Assembly (NCBI RefSeq): GCF_000686525.1
Contig: NZ_JMKT01000008.1
Location: 186,001-250,000, forward strand
DNA: 64,000 bases
Direction: 5' to 3'
DNA from: Desulfonatronovibrio hydrogenovorans DSM 9292
GTDB taxonomy: Bacteria; Desulfobacterota; Desulfovibrionia; Desulfovibrionales; Desulfonatronovibrionaceae
Part shown: piece after piece, positions 34,378 to 42,637 of the stretch
How the letters are laid out: each line of letters starts with the position of its first letter
Numbering within the stretch: the first letter of the stretch is position 1
Position numbers and translations under genes: made by a program
The notes under the pieces: generated by a model
Database searches by the model: none
The model's input: the letters and a program-made list of their open reading frames with translations, nothing else
What the model was told of the DNA's origin: nothing

Positions 34378-35214
34378 TTATCTGTACTTGCTCTGCCAGG
34401 CAAAATTCCTGGTTTCAATGGTTTTGAAGATAGTGTCCAGCATAACTCCTACCACGCCTATGGAGATCATTCCGGCAATGACAACATCTGTACGGGCGAC
34501 TGTATAGGCATGAATGATCAAATAGCCTACTCCTGAAATGCTCCCTGGCAGCATCTCCGCTGAAACCAGACACATCCATGCCACTCCCAGACCAATTCGC
34601 ATTCCGTTGACAATGGAAGGGGCAGAAGCAGGGATCAGTATTTTCCAGAAGATCTTGAATTCATTGCCTCCAAGGGTTCTGGCAGACTCGATCAGGGTTT
34701 TTCTGATGTTTTGGACTCCGTATATTGTGCTCAGGAGAATAGGAAAGAATGCTCCGATAAAGATTATGAAGACCATGGATATCTGGATATTTCGTAGATA
34801 GATATAGACCTGTCCTGACTGGAAAGGGGAAAACATGGCCAGGCTGCTTACTCCGAACCAGGCCAGGACCAAAGGCACCCAGGCCAGCGGAGGGATGGGA
34901 CGAAATAAGCCCAGAAAATAGTGGAAAAGACTGAAAATAACTTTGCTGTACCCCATGAACATACCAAGGGGGATGGCCAAGCAGAATGCAGCAGTATATC
35001 CGGTGAGCACCCTGATCAAGCTTATTGTCAGATTGTCCACCAGGGAGCCCATACCGATCATGGGTTGGGTCGGACTTTTCAGTAAAATATAGACGTCACT
35101 TATGCCCGGCAGGATGATCTTATTGTCAATAATGGTGGACATCATCTGCCAGAACAGCAGAAAGGCCAGGGGCATAGCCATATAAATCGAAAGCTTGACT
35201 AGGGTGTTACGCAT
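34378..35214 (-). CDS. ABC transporter permease, NitT/TauT (SsuC-like) type
   Basis: 278 residues with about six transmembrane helices. The cytoplasmic coupling loop is ESARTLGGNEFKIFWKILIPASAPSIVNG, matching the EAA motif of this permease class. It works with the adjacent ATPase and the Tat-type binding protein. Confidence 0.92.
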   Translation of the reverse strand: MRNTLVKLSIYMAMPLAFLLFWQMMSTIIDNKIILPGISDVYILLKSPTQPMIGMGSLVDNLTISLIRVLTGYTAAFCLAIPLGMFMGYSKVIFSLFHYFLGLFRPIPPLAWVPLVLAWFGVSSLAMFSPFQSGQVYIYLRNIQISMVFIIFIGAFFPILLSTIYGVQNIRKTLIESARTLGGNEFKIFWKILIPASAPSIVNGMRIGLGVAWMCLVSAEMLPGSISGVGYLIIHAYTVARTDVVIAGMISIGVVGVMLDTIFKTIETRNFAWQSKYR

Positions 35215-35372
35215 CAGTGGTCTCTTTGGTCTCTTTCATACACTGGTCGACTGGATCTTAAAGGAATATAATCATGAACCAGCTTTGCCGGCAGCCCGGG
35301 CAAAAATCTCCCAGACTTCCGACGCTGGCTATTTTATAAGATTTTTGACTGCTTAAGCAGCAGCTTCATCTG

Positions 35373-36515
35373 TTATGCAAACCTGAAGTCAAAGAGGTCG
35401 TCTTTAACCTGGTCCAGCTTTTTACCTTTAAGCTTATTGTTGAAGACATTCATATCGTTGAGGACATCAAGATAAACCCCGGCTCCCCTTTGCCAGTTAT
35501 CGGAAGGGTAAGTGGTATAGACAACAGTGGACATCCTGGCTGCCTCTGCAGGGATACCAATCCAGTCGGCTACGATGGTCGCTGATTCATCCGAATGATT
35601 GTTGCAGAAATCAGCTGATGTCTTCATCAAAGACATAAAGGCCTGGACAGCCTCAGGATTGTTGTTGATCAAGTCATTGCCTGCAGCGAAGATGCAGCAG
35701 GGAAAATCATGCCAGTACCCCTGGGGCGGGAGTTCACGCAGGTCAAGGACTATTTCCCCTGTACCCATATGCTCCGCAACCTGGGGATGGGGAGAAGGAC
35801 CGACCCATCCGTGGACTTGTCGGCTGATGAGAGCCGGTGACAGACTTGATGTGGACCTGAGGTCGACCATGAGAATGTCTGCAGAAAAATCAGTGGCATC
35901 AGAAGTGAACTTGATGCCTGCCCGGTGCAGACCACCCTCAAAGACCATTTTTGGAGCACTGGTGGGGGAATGATAACCGATTCGTACCGGCTCTTTCTGA
36001 TCTCTGACGTACTTCAGAAAATTTTCCCATCCTTTGATCCCGGCCCCTTGGGGAAAGACCAGGGCCAGGCCTTCGGTATGAACCGGGCCGAGGATTTTCA
36101 TGGGAGTCCCGGTGTCGATGCCCACCATGGCAGCAGGAAGGGAATAGCTGGCAAGGTTGATATGCCTTTGAGCAAAAAGAGTAGCTGCTTCTGAGCCGCT
36201 TTTGGAAACAATGAATTCGATATCAGTAATCTCAGCTCCATCTGAAACCAGCTTATACTTCTGTTTGTCAATGACCGGCTTGAGATAAATACCAGAATCT
36301 GAAAATTCTTCTCCCTTGTACATGGCAACCATAATTGGAGCCTGGTGGTCAACAAAGATATAGCTGCATTTAATTTCTGACCTTCTTCTCGCATGCGCCT
36401 CCTGCCCCCTAACAAGCGGCAGGATGCCGCAACCACACAAGGCAGCACACGTGGCAACGCTGCCGGATTTTTTGATGAACTCTCTGCGGGTCAAGTTAAT
36501 CTTCATGCTGCTCAT
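35373..36515 (-). CDS. ABC substrate-binding protein, NMT1/SsuA-like, Tat-exported
   Basis: 380 residues. The signal is twin-arginine (TRREFIKK) and ends in ALCGC, which could be a lipobox, so it may be a Tat-exported lipoprotein. The mature part has the periplasmic binding fold of the nitrate/sulfonate class (IVSKSGSEAATLFAQRHINLAS, TDFSADILMVDLRS, HGWVGPSPHPQVAEHMG). Tat use suggests folding with a cofactor or bound metal before export, which is inference. AAGGAG precedes the ATG at 36515. Confidence 0.88.
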   Translation of the reverse strand: MSSMKINLTRREFIKKSGSVATCAALCGCGILPLVRGQEAHARRRSEIKCSYIFVDHQAPIMVAMYKGEEFSDSGIYLKPVIDKQKYKLVSDGAEITDIEFIVSKSGSEAATLFAQRHINLASYSLPAAMVGIDTGTPMKILGPVHTEGLALVFPQGAGIKGWENFLKYVRDQKEPVRIGYHSPTSAPKMVFEGGLHRAGIKFTSDATDFSADILMVDLRSTSSLSPALISRQVHGWVGPSPHPQVAEHMGTGEIVLDLRELPPQGYWHDFPCCIFAAGNDLINNNPEAVQAFMSLMKTSADFCNNHSDESATIVADWIGIPAEAARMSTVVYTTYPSDNWQRGAGVYLDVLNDMNVFNNKLKGKKLDQVKDDLFDFRFA

Positions 36516-36575
36516 TGTCTTCTCCTTTGCAAAAAATTGGGTTGGTCCATTATATTAAACAATTCAAATAAAATA

Positions 36576-37733
36576 TCAGCTGATCATTTCCAGAAAGGCC
36601 TCGATCCTGGTCCGAAGCTGTTCAGTATCGTTGTCTGAATAATCTGTATCTATATGCATGAAGGGCAGGTTCAGAGTGTTGGCTGCCATGTCCTGGATGC
36701 TGTTTGATTCAACATTGTAAGTATGACAAAACTGCCAGGTCTGATCGATTATACCGTTAACCTTGAACTCCTGCGCCAGCTGCCGGACCAGATCAAAGCG
36801 GCCCTGGTTGGGAGTCATGCATGAGCAGGGAGTGCGCAGATATCTCAGAGCCAGGTTGTGATATGGATCGCCCTGTTCCTCCACCAGGAGGTCAAAGCTT
36901 TTAATGCCGGTACAGTTTTCCATACAGACAACCACCCCTCCGCATTCTTCAATCAGCCGTAAAACCTTTTCTGAACCTTTGCCGATGGGACAGCCAGTCA
37001 AAAGGATTCTTGGGGCATTTTCAGGACAGGCAGAGAAACCGGACTTTTTCAGCTCTGAAAGATCTTTGAATAGATTCTCAAGGGACTGGATATACCGGGC
37101 CATATCCACCACAAATGAGGAGGACTCAAAGACCGGCAGAAGATCCATTCCCTTTACCGGCACAGGATGGTCAGCCATCAACCAGGCGATGGACTTGAGC
37201 AGACGGCGCTGTTCATTGTACTTAAGAATCTGATGCTGTAGATCTTGTTGAGTAATGTTCTTGCCGGTCTGCTTTTCCATGAACAGTTTCATGGACCAGA
37301 CCTGATCCTTCCACAAGGCCAGGGCTGCAGGATCGGTCTGAGAATAGGGGAGGTGAAGAAGATAAAATGGTTTCAGCTTTTTCAGGATCTCGAACATCTT
37401 TTTTTTGCCGTCGCAGGTAGTTTCACCGATTAAGATGTCTGAGGCATTGTAGAACGGACAGGTTTCAGTAACTGCATACCCGAAGCTGGACTTGATCAGG
37501 GGGCAGAGATTGGCCGGCAGGATTCTTTCAGCCTCACTGATGGGTTCCTGCCTTTTGCCGCAAAGCGAAACCGGCACAGCTCCAGCGGCCCGGATGATCT
37601 CCAGAGGGGCATAGGTGCAAAAGGCCCCAACGATCAACTGGCTCTGCTCTTTGGCCATATCCAGAGCCAGCAGAGATTGTTCAGCCCAGTTGTTAAAAAA
37701 GGCCAGGGATTCTGGTTTGGCCTGTTTATTCAT
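36576..37733 (-). CDS. 2-hydroxyacyl-CoA dehydratase D-like iron-sulfur protein (YjiM / double-cubane cluster protein type)
   Basis: 385 residues. The family block ETTCDGKKK (Cys107) and other likely cluster cysteines are visible: Cys39 (FCTYAPLE), Cys77 (CPLIKSSFG), Cys248 (TGCPIG), Cys303/305 (CSC) and Cys336 (WQFCH). It is a single subunit with no partner HgdA-like gene nearby. That, together with the activator in the same operon, fits the YjiM/YjiL-like pairs that include double-cubane cluster proteins able to reduce small, hard-to-reduce molecules. A true dehydratase of a CoA ester is less likely for lack of a CoA transferase gene. GGAGGAG precedes the ATG at 37733. Confidence 0.87.
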   Translation of the reverse strand: MNKQAKPESLAFFNNWAEQSLLALDMAKEQSQLIVGAFCTYAPLEIIRAAGAVPVSLCGKRQEPISEAERILPANLCPLIKSSFGYAVTETCPFYNASDILIGETTCDGKKKMFEILKKLKPFYLLHLPYSQTDPAALALWKDQVWSMKLFMEKQTGKNITQQDLQHQILKYNEQRRLLKSIAWLMADHPVPVKGMDLLPVFESSSFVVDMARYIQSLENLFKDLSELKKSGFSACPENAPRILLTGCPIGKGSEKVLRLIEECGGVVVCMENCTGIKSFDLLVEEQGDPYHNLALRYLRTPCSCMTPNQGRFDLVRQLAQEFKVNGIIDQTWQFCHTYNVESNSIQDMAANTLNLPFMHIDTDYSDNDTEQLRTRIEAFLEMIS

Positions 37734-37748
37734 GTTTCTCCTCCAGGA

Positions 37749-38726
37749 CTAATAGGTAATTTTTGAGCTGACCCTGCTTGAATATGCGTAAAATGACACT
37801 GATAATATGACAATGGTTCCGTAAACCATGCGGGTCCAGAATCCGGAAAAGCCCGAACTGATTATCCCGGCTTCGATGATGCCGATGATGATCGCTCCGA
37901 TAAAGGTGCCGTAAATGGTTCCTGTTCCTCCGAAGACAGAAGTCCCGCCGACAAAAATGGCGGCAAAGACAGGAAGCAGATAGCCTTCGCCCTGGGTCGG
38001 CCACCAATTGGCCATCTCCAGACAGACCATGACGCTGGACAGGGCCGAAAAAAAGCCGAGCTGTACAAAGCAGAGCATTTTGGTGAACCTGATGGGTAAG
38101 CCCATCATCCTGGCCGTGTTTATGTTGTCGCCAATGAAGCGGATGTTGTCTCCGATTTTGTGACGATTTAAAATGATCCACAAAAAAACAGCCACCAGGA
38201 CGGCCCACAAGGCCTGCATGGGAAAGACGTTATTCAGGCGGCCTACAAATAGAGTGTGCAGGCTGGTGTCTCTTAACGGGACCAGACTCACTGCCAGACC
38301 GGAGCTGGCGACCATGGTGAATCCGTTCCAGAAGAACTGGGTTCCGATGGTGGCTATGATTGAGGGAACTCCGACGAATACAACGATGATACCATTGATC
38401 AGACCAAGCATAGAGCCGGAAAGCAAGGCCAGGCCCAGGGCCAGATAGACACTTCCGGTTGATGAGAATACCTGGGAAAAAATGAATCCTGAGAAGAGCA
38501 TGAGAGAAGGAAAGCTCAGATCGATTTCACCGCTGACAATGACCAGGGTCAGGGACAGGGCTATGATGGCTGCAAAGGGAACTATGGACATGTAGGCGAT
38601 GTAAATATTGGGCGACAGAAATGTCCTGGGGCTCAGGATGGTGAAAATTCCCAGGATGATCAGCAGGATGATGGTGATGGAGATCTGAGTCTGGTAGTTT
38701 TTGATCAGGCTTGCAAAGGGTTTCAT
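37749..38726 (-). CDS. Sugar-type ABC transporter permease (RbsC/AraH family)
   Basis: 325 residues with about nine transmembrane segments and the family hallmark VSGEIDLSFPSLMLFSG, GVPSIIATIGT and FVGGTSVFGGTGTIYGTFIGA. It pairs with the ATPase whose stop overlaps its start (TAATG). Confidence 0.92.
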   Translation of the reverse strand: MKPFASLIKNYQTQISITIILLIILGIFTILSPRTFLSPNIYIAYMSIVPFAAIIALSLTLVIVSGEIDLSFPSLMLFSGFIFSQVFSSTGSVYLALGLALLSGSMLGLINGIIVVFVGVPSIIATIGTQFFWNGFTMVASSGLAVSLVPLRDTSLHTLFVGRLNNVFPMQALWAVLVAVFLWIILNRHKIGDNIRFIGDNINTARMMGLPIRFTKMLCFVQLGFFSALSSVMVCLEMANWWPTQGEGYLLPVFAAIFVGGTSVFGGTGTIYGTFIGAIIIGIIEAGIISSGFSGFWTRMVYGTIVILSVSFYAYSSRVSSKITY

Positions 38727-39517
38727 TATTGCTCAGCAGGAGTTGGTTCGGAGATTTCGATCATGAAATTGATTATGCCTTCCAGGTCGTGCTCATCTTT
38801 ATGATAGGATCCGGCCAGTCTTCCCTTGTCCAGAATGACGAACCTGTCAGCTATGGCATAGGCGTGGTTGATATTGTGGGTAATATAGATGCATGACTTG
38901 CCTAATTCTTTGATTTTACGAACAAAATTAAGAACCTTGTCCACTTCTCTAAGGGAAAGGGCTGTGGTTGGTTCGTCCAGGATAACCATGTCGGAATCAA
39001 AATACATGGCCCTTCCAATGGCCATTCCCTGACGTTCACCCCCGGAAAGGCTGCCGACCATTGTTTCAGGTTGGAGCGATCTGCCTTTCAGTCCGACGAA
39101 TTCATTAAGAATCCTGACGGTTTCCAGCTTTTCTTTTTTAATACTGATCAAACCGAATTTGTCCGTGATATGTCTGCCGATAAAGATATTTCTCCACAAG
39201 GGCTGTTTTTCGCCCAGGGATTTTTCCTGGTAAACTGTTTCAATGCCCAGTCTTCTGGCTGCTGAGACTGAGTAGCCCTTGAAGTTGATATCCCGGCCAT
39301 TGATGGACAACCGGCCGGAGTCAGGTTTGATCAGGCCGGAGATGATTTTGATCAAAGTGGACTTGCCAGCCCCGTTGTCACCCAGCAGAGCTACAATTTC
39401 TCCTTTGTGCAGATTCAGGCTCAGGTCGCGCAGGGCCTGGACCTGACCAAAAGACTTGGATACACTGGTCAGCTGCAAAAGAGGACTGATTTTGTTGCTT
39501 GTCATAGATAACTGCAC
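38726..39517 (-). CDS. Sugar-type ABC transporter ATPase, single nucleotide-binding domain
   Basis: 263 residues from GTG at 39517, or 259 from the ATG at 39505; neither has a clear ribosome-binding site. Walker A GDNGAGKST, signature LSGGERQGMAIGRA and Walker B MVILDEPTTALS are present. It has one ABC domain rather than the two fused domains of RbsA, as in the FrcA subtype. Confidence 0.91.
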   Translation of the reverse strand: MQLSMTSNKISPLLQLTSVSKSFGQVQALRDLSLNLHKGEIVALLGDNGAGKSTLIKIISGLIKPDSGRLSINGRDINFKGYSVSAARRLGIETVYQEKSLGEKQPLWRNIFIGRHITDKFGLISIKKEKLETVRILNEFVGLKGRSLQPETMVGSLSGGERQGMAIGRAMYFDSDMVILDEPTTALSLREVDKVLNFVRKIKELGKSCIYITHNINHAYAIADRFVILDKGRLAGSYHKDEHDLEGIINFMIEISEPTPAEQ

Positions 39518-39591
39518 GGTTCAGGCAGCGGTGCCCCGATATCTGCAAGGGTACCGCTGCCTGAACAATACGGGATGAATGAGCTGCAGGC

Positions 39592-40584
39592 CTACCTGAT
39601 TCCTTCCTTGGCCAGAGGGGCGATCACCTTAATGTTGTGGTTGTCGATCATGCCTCCACCGGTATCAATGTCCAGGCCGGTGAATCCGAATCTCTGGTGC
39701 ATGACGATCTGGACCACTGAGAGATACCCCATGAGAAAAGGCTGGGCTTCAGAGACCAGGTTGACGTAACCATTTTCAATGGCTGAAGCAGTGGCCGGAG
39801 AAAGAGAAAATCCTGCAACAAAGATTTTGCCTGGCGCAACACCGGCTGTCCTGAGAAAGTTTTCCATCTGAGAGGTCAATGCCCCGTGATCAACAATCAT
39901 CAGTTTACAGTCGGGATTTCTGGCCAGGTATCCGGAAACCAGGGGTGTTCCCATGGAACTGTCTTTGTCGACTTCCGGGGAGATCTCAAAGTAGTCAACC
40001 ACAATATTGTTGGCTTCCAGGACATCCAGGATGGCCTGGGCTCTTCTGCCTCTTTCCTGCAGTCTTTTTAAACCCCAGACAAAGGCCCGGTCACCTGCCT
40101 GAAGCTGGGCTCTTTTCAAGGCTTCCTCGGCCAGGGCTTTTCCCTGCAGATAATTATCTGTTCCAACATAGCCGAAGCCTTTGGTGCGGAACTTTTCCTG
40201 GTTCTTCTTTAACTTGGTATCAATGCTGGTCACGATGATGCCTTCATTGACTGCCTGTTCAATAAAGGGAGAATAAGCATCATCTCCAGGGTGGCCCATA
40301 ACCACGATACCGTCAGGCTTATTGGCCATGGCCTGTTTAAAATTGGAGATCATCTTTTCCGGGCTCCAGTCCGAATACATGAACCGCACATCCACCCCCA
40401 GGTCACGGGCTGCAGCCTGGGCACCGTTTTGGACGACAGTATTATACGGTCCGCCAGGAGATCCCCCAGTGTCAAACCATATGGTCATACCCTGGCCGGT
40501 CCTTGAATCCGAAGCCAGAGAAATACCTGCAGACAGGGATAGGGTCAGCAGAGAAAGCAGGATCAGCATAAAGATTCTTTTCAT
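39592..40584 (-). CDS. Periplasmic sugar-type binding protein (RbsB-like)
   Basis: 330 residues. Signal peptide MKRIFMLILLSLLTLSLSAGISLA is followed by a type I periplasmic binding fold (MTIWFDTGGSPGGPYNTVVQNGAQAAA, PDGIVVMGHPGDDAYSP, VTSIDTKLKKN). The ligand could be a sugar, autoinducer or small polyol. The ATG at 40584 follows AGGAG; an upstream ATG is ignored. It is the first gene of the eight-gene leftward cluster. Confidence 0.93.
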   Translation of the reverse strand: MKRIFMLILLSLLTLSLSAGISLASDSRTGQGMTIWFDTGGSPGGPYNTVVQNGAQAAARDLGVDVRFMYSDWSPEKMISNFKQAMANKPDGIVVMGHPGDDAYSPFIEQAVNEGIIVTSIDTKLKKNQEKFRTKGFGYVGTDNYLQGKALAEEALKRAQLQAGDRAFVWGLKRLQERGRRAQAILDVLEANNIVVDYFEISPEVDKDSSMGTPLVSGYLARNPDCKLMIVDHGALTSQMENFLRTAGVAPGKIFVAGFSLSPATASAIENGYVNLVSEAQPFLMGYLSVVQIVMHQRFGFTGLDIDTGGGMIDNHNIKVIAPLAKEGIR

Positions 40585-40698
40585 GGGTATTCTCCTAAGA
40601 TTGCAAGACAGCAGGTTATGGGTTGCAGCAGTTGACATTGGAAACGACCATGGGTTTAACTTAGGTGCGGTCAATAAAAAGCGGTATTATGAATTAAT

Positions 40699-40713
40699 TA
40701 TCTTAATAAGATA
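40699..40713. promoter_or_regulatory. Perfect 15-base palindrome upstream of the ABC/iron-sulfur operon
   Basis: TATCTTA-A-TAAGATA, 115-130 bases before the first gene, is a plausible repressor or activator site. No paired promoter elements are convincing. Confidence 0.3.
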
Positions 40714-40903
40714 GCAGTGCTGCATGGTTTTAGTCCAATAGCAAATTATTATGACTTTGCTTTGAATCTATAGGTGATATTGATATTAGGTATGAGAATG
40801 GGTTCAGGAATCGAAGCATTATTTTGCCTGCATTGACCTTGATGATTATTATGGATTTATATCCTGAACTAAGCGATTTTTCATGTAACTGCCCAGTATC
40901 AAG

Positions 40904-40981
40904 GTCATTGCGAACATCAGGATGGTGCGTGGCAGTCTCGTGGGTAACCAGATGAGATTGCGTCGCTTTGCTCGCAGTGAC
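40904..40981. repeat. 78-bp inverted-repeat element (MITE/REP-like)
   Basis: The ends GTCATTGCGA and TCGCAGTGAC are inverted copies with one mismatch. The interior (read on the minus strand, AGCAAAGCGACGCAATCTC) resembles the dispersed 'GTCATTGCGAGC...GCGACGCAATCTC' family seen between genes in many bacteria. It has no coding capacity and would need a transposase in trans. Confidence 0.65.
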
Positions 40982-41043
40982 AAAGAAAGATCGCTCATCT
41001 TAGGGTTATGGGAAAGAAAAAAGAGATGAAAAAGGAGCAGGCA

Positions 41044-41208
41044 ATGCAAATTGATATAAATCTGGTTCTGTCAATTCTGGCCGGGGCAACAGTTCTGGGA
41101 GGGCTGATATGGCGCAGCAAAGGCAAGGGCTGTTTGCCGTGACTGTTTATCTATCTTCCGCTGGGAGCGGGAGCTTTGACCTACTTCATACTGACCAGTC
41201 TGACCTAG
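41044..41208 (+). CDS. Candidate small membrane selenoprotein with a CLPU motif
   Basis: From the ATG at 41044 (six bases after AAGGAG) the frame gives 32 residues, then an in-frame UGA (41140-41142), then 21 more residues to TAG. If UGA is Sec, the protein has 54 residues: helix one LVLSILAGATVLGGLIW, a basic loop RSKGKGCLPU, and helix two LFIYLPLGAGALTYFILTSL. CxxU is a classic selenium redox motif (Cys30, Sec33). A hairpin sits 12 bases after the UGA. The same organism must decode UGA as Sec for hysA, and both share the context CCG-TGA-CTG. In-frame ATGs at 41008 and 41026 could lengthen the N-terminus. The alternative is a 32-residue peptide ending at UGA. Confidence 0.55.
41140..41173 (+). 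promoter_or_regulatory. UGA and SECIS-like hairpin of the mini-protein
   Basis: CTTCCGCT (41155-41162) pairs with AGCGGGAG (41166-41173) over 8 bp with one wobble and a GGG loop. The loop begins 20 bases after the UGA, within the bacterial SECIS range. The same hairpin is unchanged in the second repeat copy. Confidence 0.55.
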
Positions 41209-41411
41209 AACCCCGGGCTAGTCATCAGCAATGGTAAACCGCCATTTGCAGTGCATGTCGCTGGAATGAGGATCAGGCGGGGCAAAGATGCACTCCACCC
41301 TGATCCTGGGGTCAATTTCCCGGGCAAATCCTGAAAATTCCTTGTGATGCATGTCTTTGCATTTGTACTCGCCAAGGCCGTGTTTTCTTCGCCCTTCCTG
41401 AGCCGGGCATG
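41146..41411. repeat. Direct repeat, left copy (266 bp)
   Basis: It aligns without gaps to 42638-42903 (offset 1492), with about 26 mismatches by hand count, near 90% identity. It covers the last 20 codons of the mini-protein and the 3' end of the opposite-strand CPAQEG-family gene. Confidence 0.93.
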
Positions 41412-41448
41412 GTGCTTTGATTCTGACAGCTTTTTTCCTTGTAATCAC
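41218..41448 (-). pseudogene. Truncated copy of the CPAQEG-family gene
   Basis: The frame holds 76 residues. From PCPAQEGRRKHGLGEYKC to the end it matches the C-terminal 64 residues of the gene at 42710-43228, with four substitutions (two of them R/K and S/P). The first 105 residues of the full protein are missing and replaced by an unrelated MITRKKAVRIKA start without a good ribosome-binding site. It is probably a remnant left by a duplication. Confidence 0.75.
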
Positions 41449-41616
41449 TACAAAAAAGTGGTTACTTGCCCGGAATTTGATTCAACATAGCTTTATTTCA
41501 AGACTTGTCTAATAAACGCCTTGGGTACATGGTGTGTCAGGGCTCCACTTGCAACCTGAACCCCTTAAATTAACTCGGTTCGATCTCAAGCAAAACAAAC
41601 ACACAAGCTGAAGAAA

Positions 41617-42579
41617 ATGGAAAACAGGGTAGAAATATACAGGGAAAGTGACGGTCAGACTCAGATCAAGGTTTCGTTTGATCAGGATACTGTCTGGCTT
41701 GATGCGCATCAGGTGGCTCAGTTGTTTGGTGTGCAGCGTCCGGCTATTGTTAAACATATCAGCAATATTTATAAATCATGTGAACTTGATAAGCAGGCAA
41801 CCTGTTCCATTTTGGAACAGGTTGCCTCTGATGGCAAAAAGAGAAAAATGAACCTGTACAATCTTGATGTCATCATATCTGTAGGGTATCGTGTCAATTC
41901 AATTCGTGCCACCCAGTTCAGACAGTGGGCAACAAAGAGGCTTAAGGATTACCTGATCCAGGGATATGCCATTAATGAAAAGCGTTTGGTCCAGAAACAC
42001 CAGGAAGTAAGGCAGCTAAAAGACGGCATCCGTATCTTAAGCCGGGTTATTGAAGAAAAGGCAGGGGATACAGACTTTGAATGGCTGAAGCTCTACGCCA
42101 GTGGCCTGCGCCTGTTGGATGACTACGACCAGGAAAGACTTGATGTTAAAGGCGATACCAGGACAGCAGTTACATATCCTTCCCATGAAGAGTATCAGGC
42201 TGTCATAAGACAGATGCGCAAGGATTTTGGTTCGCAAGTTTTCGGACAGGAGCAGGGGCCAGGCTTTAAAAGTGCAGTTGAACATATCCGTCAGGGATTC
42301 GGCAATCAGGATTTGTACCCGTCTTTTGAGGAAAAAGCCGCGACCCTGCTATATCTCATAGTCAAGAATCACGCCTTTGTTGACGGCAACAAGCGCATAG
42401 CAGCAGCAAGCTTCCTATTATTTCTGCAAAAAAACAATCGCCTGATGTCCACCCAGGATGTGCTGACCATCAGCAATGAAGCCCTGGCAGGGTTAACTCT
42501 TTTCATAGCGGTGAGCAGGCCGGATGAGATGGAAACTGTGAAAAGATTGATCATAAGTATTCTAAACAGGAACAAGTAG
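41617..42579 (+). CDS. RhuM-like / Fic (Doc) fusion protein
   Basis: 320 residues. The N-terminal RhuM (virulence-like) domain (about 1-120) includes VWLDAHQVAQLFGVQRPAIVKHISNI and VISVGYRVNSIRATQFRQWAT. A linker leads to a C-terminal Fic/Doc domain with HAFVDGNKR (252-260), the catalytic nucleotide-transfer loop. Such fusions are common on mobile DNA and likely modify a target by AMPylation or phosphorylation. No separate antitoxin gene is visible. It is bracketed by 266-bp direct repeats, which supports acquisition by transfer. The ribosome-binding site is weak. Confidence 0.88.
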   Translation: MENRVEIYRESDGQTQIKVSFDQDTVWLDAHQVAQLFGVQRPAIVKHISNIYKSCELDKQATCSILEQVASDGKKRKMNLYNLDVIISVGYRVNSIRATQFRQWATKRLKDYLIQGYAINEKRLVQKHQEVRQLKDGIRILSRVIEEKAGDTDFEWLKLYASGLRLLDDYDQERLDVKGDTRTAVTYPSHEEYQAVIRQMRKDFGSQVFGQEQGPGFKSAVEHIRQGFGNQDLYPSFEEKAATLLYLIVKNHAFVDGNKRIAAASFLLFLQKNNRLMSTQDVLTISNEALAGLTLFIAVSRPDEMETVKRLIISILNRNK

Positions 42580-42637
42580 AGAGCCTCTGTCGGCAATTAA
42601 AAAGCATGTGTCCTCCCCCGATTCAAAACCACAGTTT

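Noticed and set aside
40849-41049. Minus-strand frame through the 78-bp element
   Set aside because: It is translation of a non-coding repeat (SLRAKRRNL-type peptide) and ends within the next gene's start region.
41617-42579. RhuM-Fic as half of a toxin-antitoxin pair
   Set aside because: No small antitoxin frame with a ribosome-binding site is found next to it.
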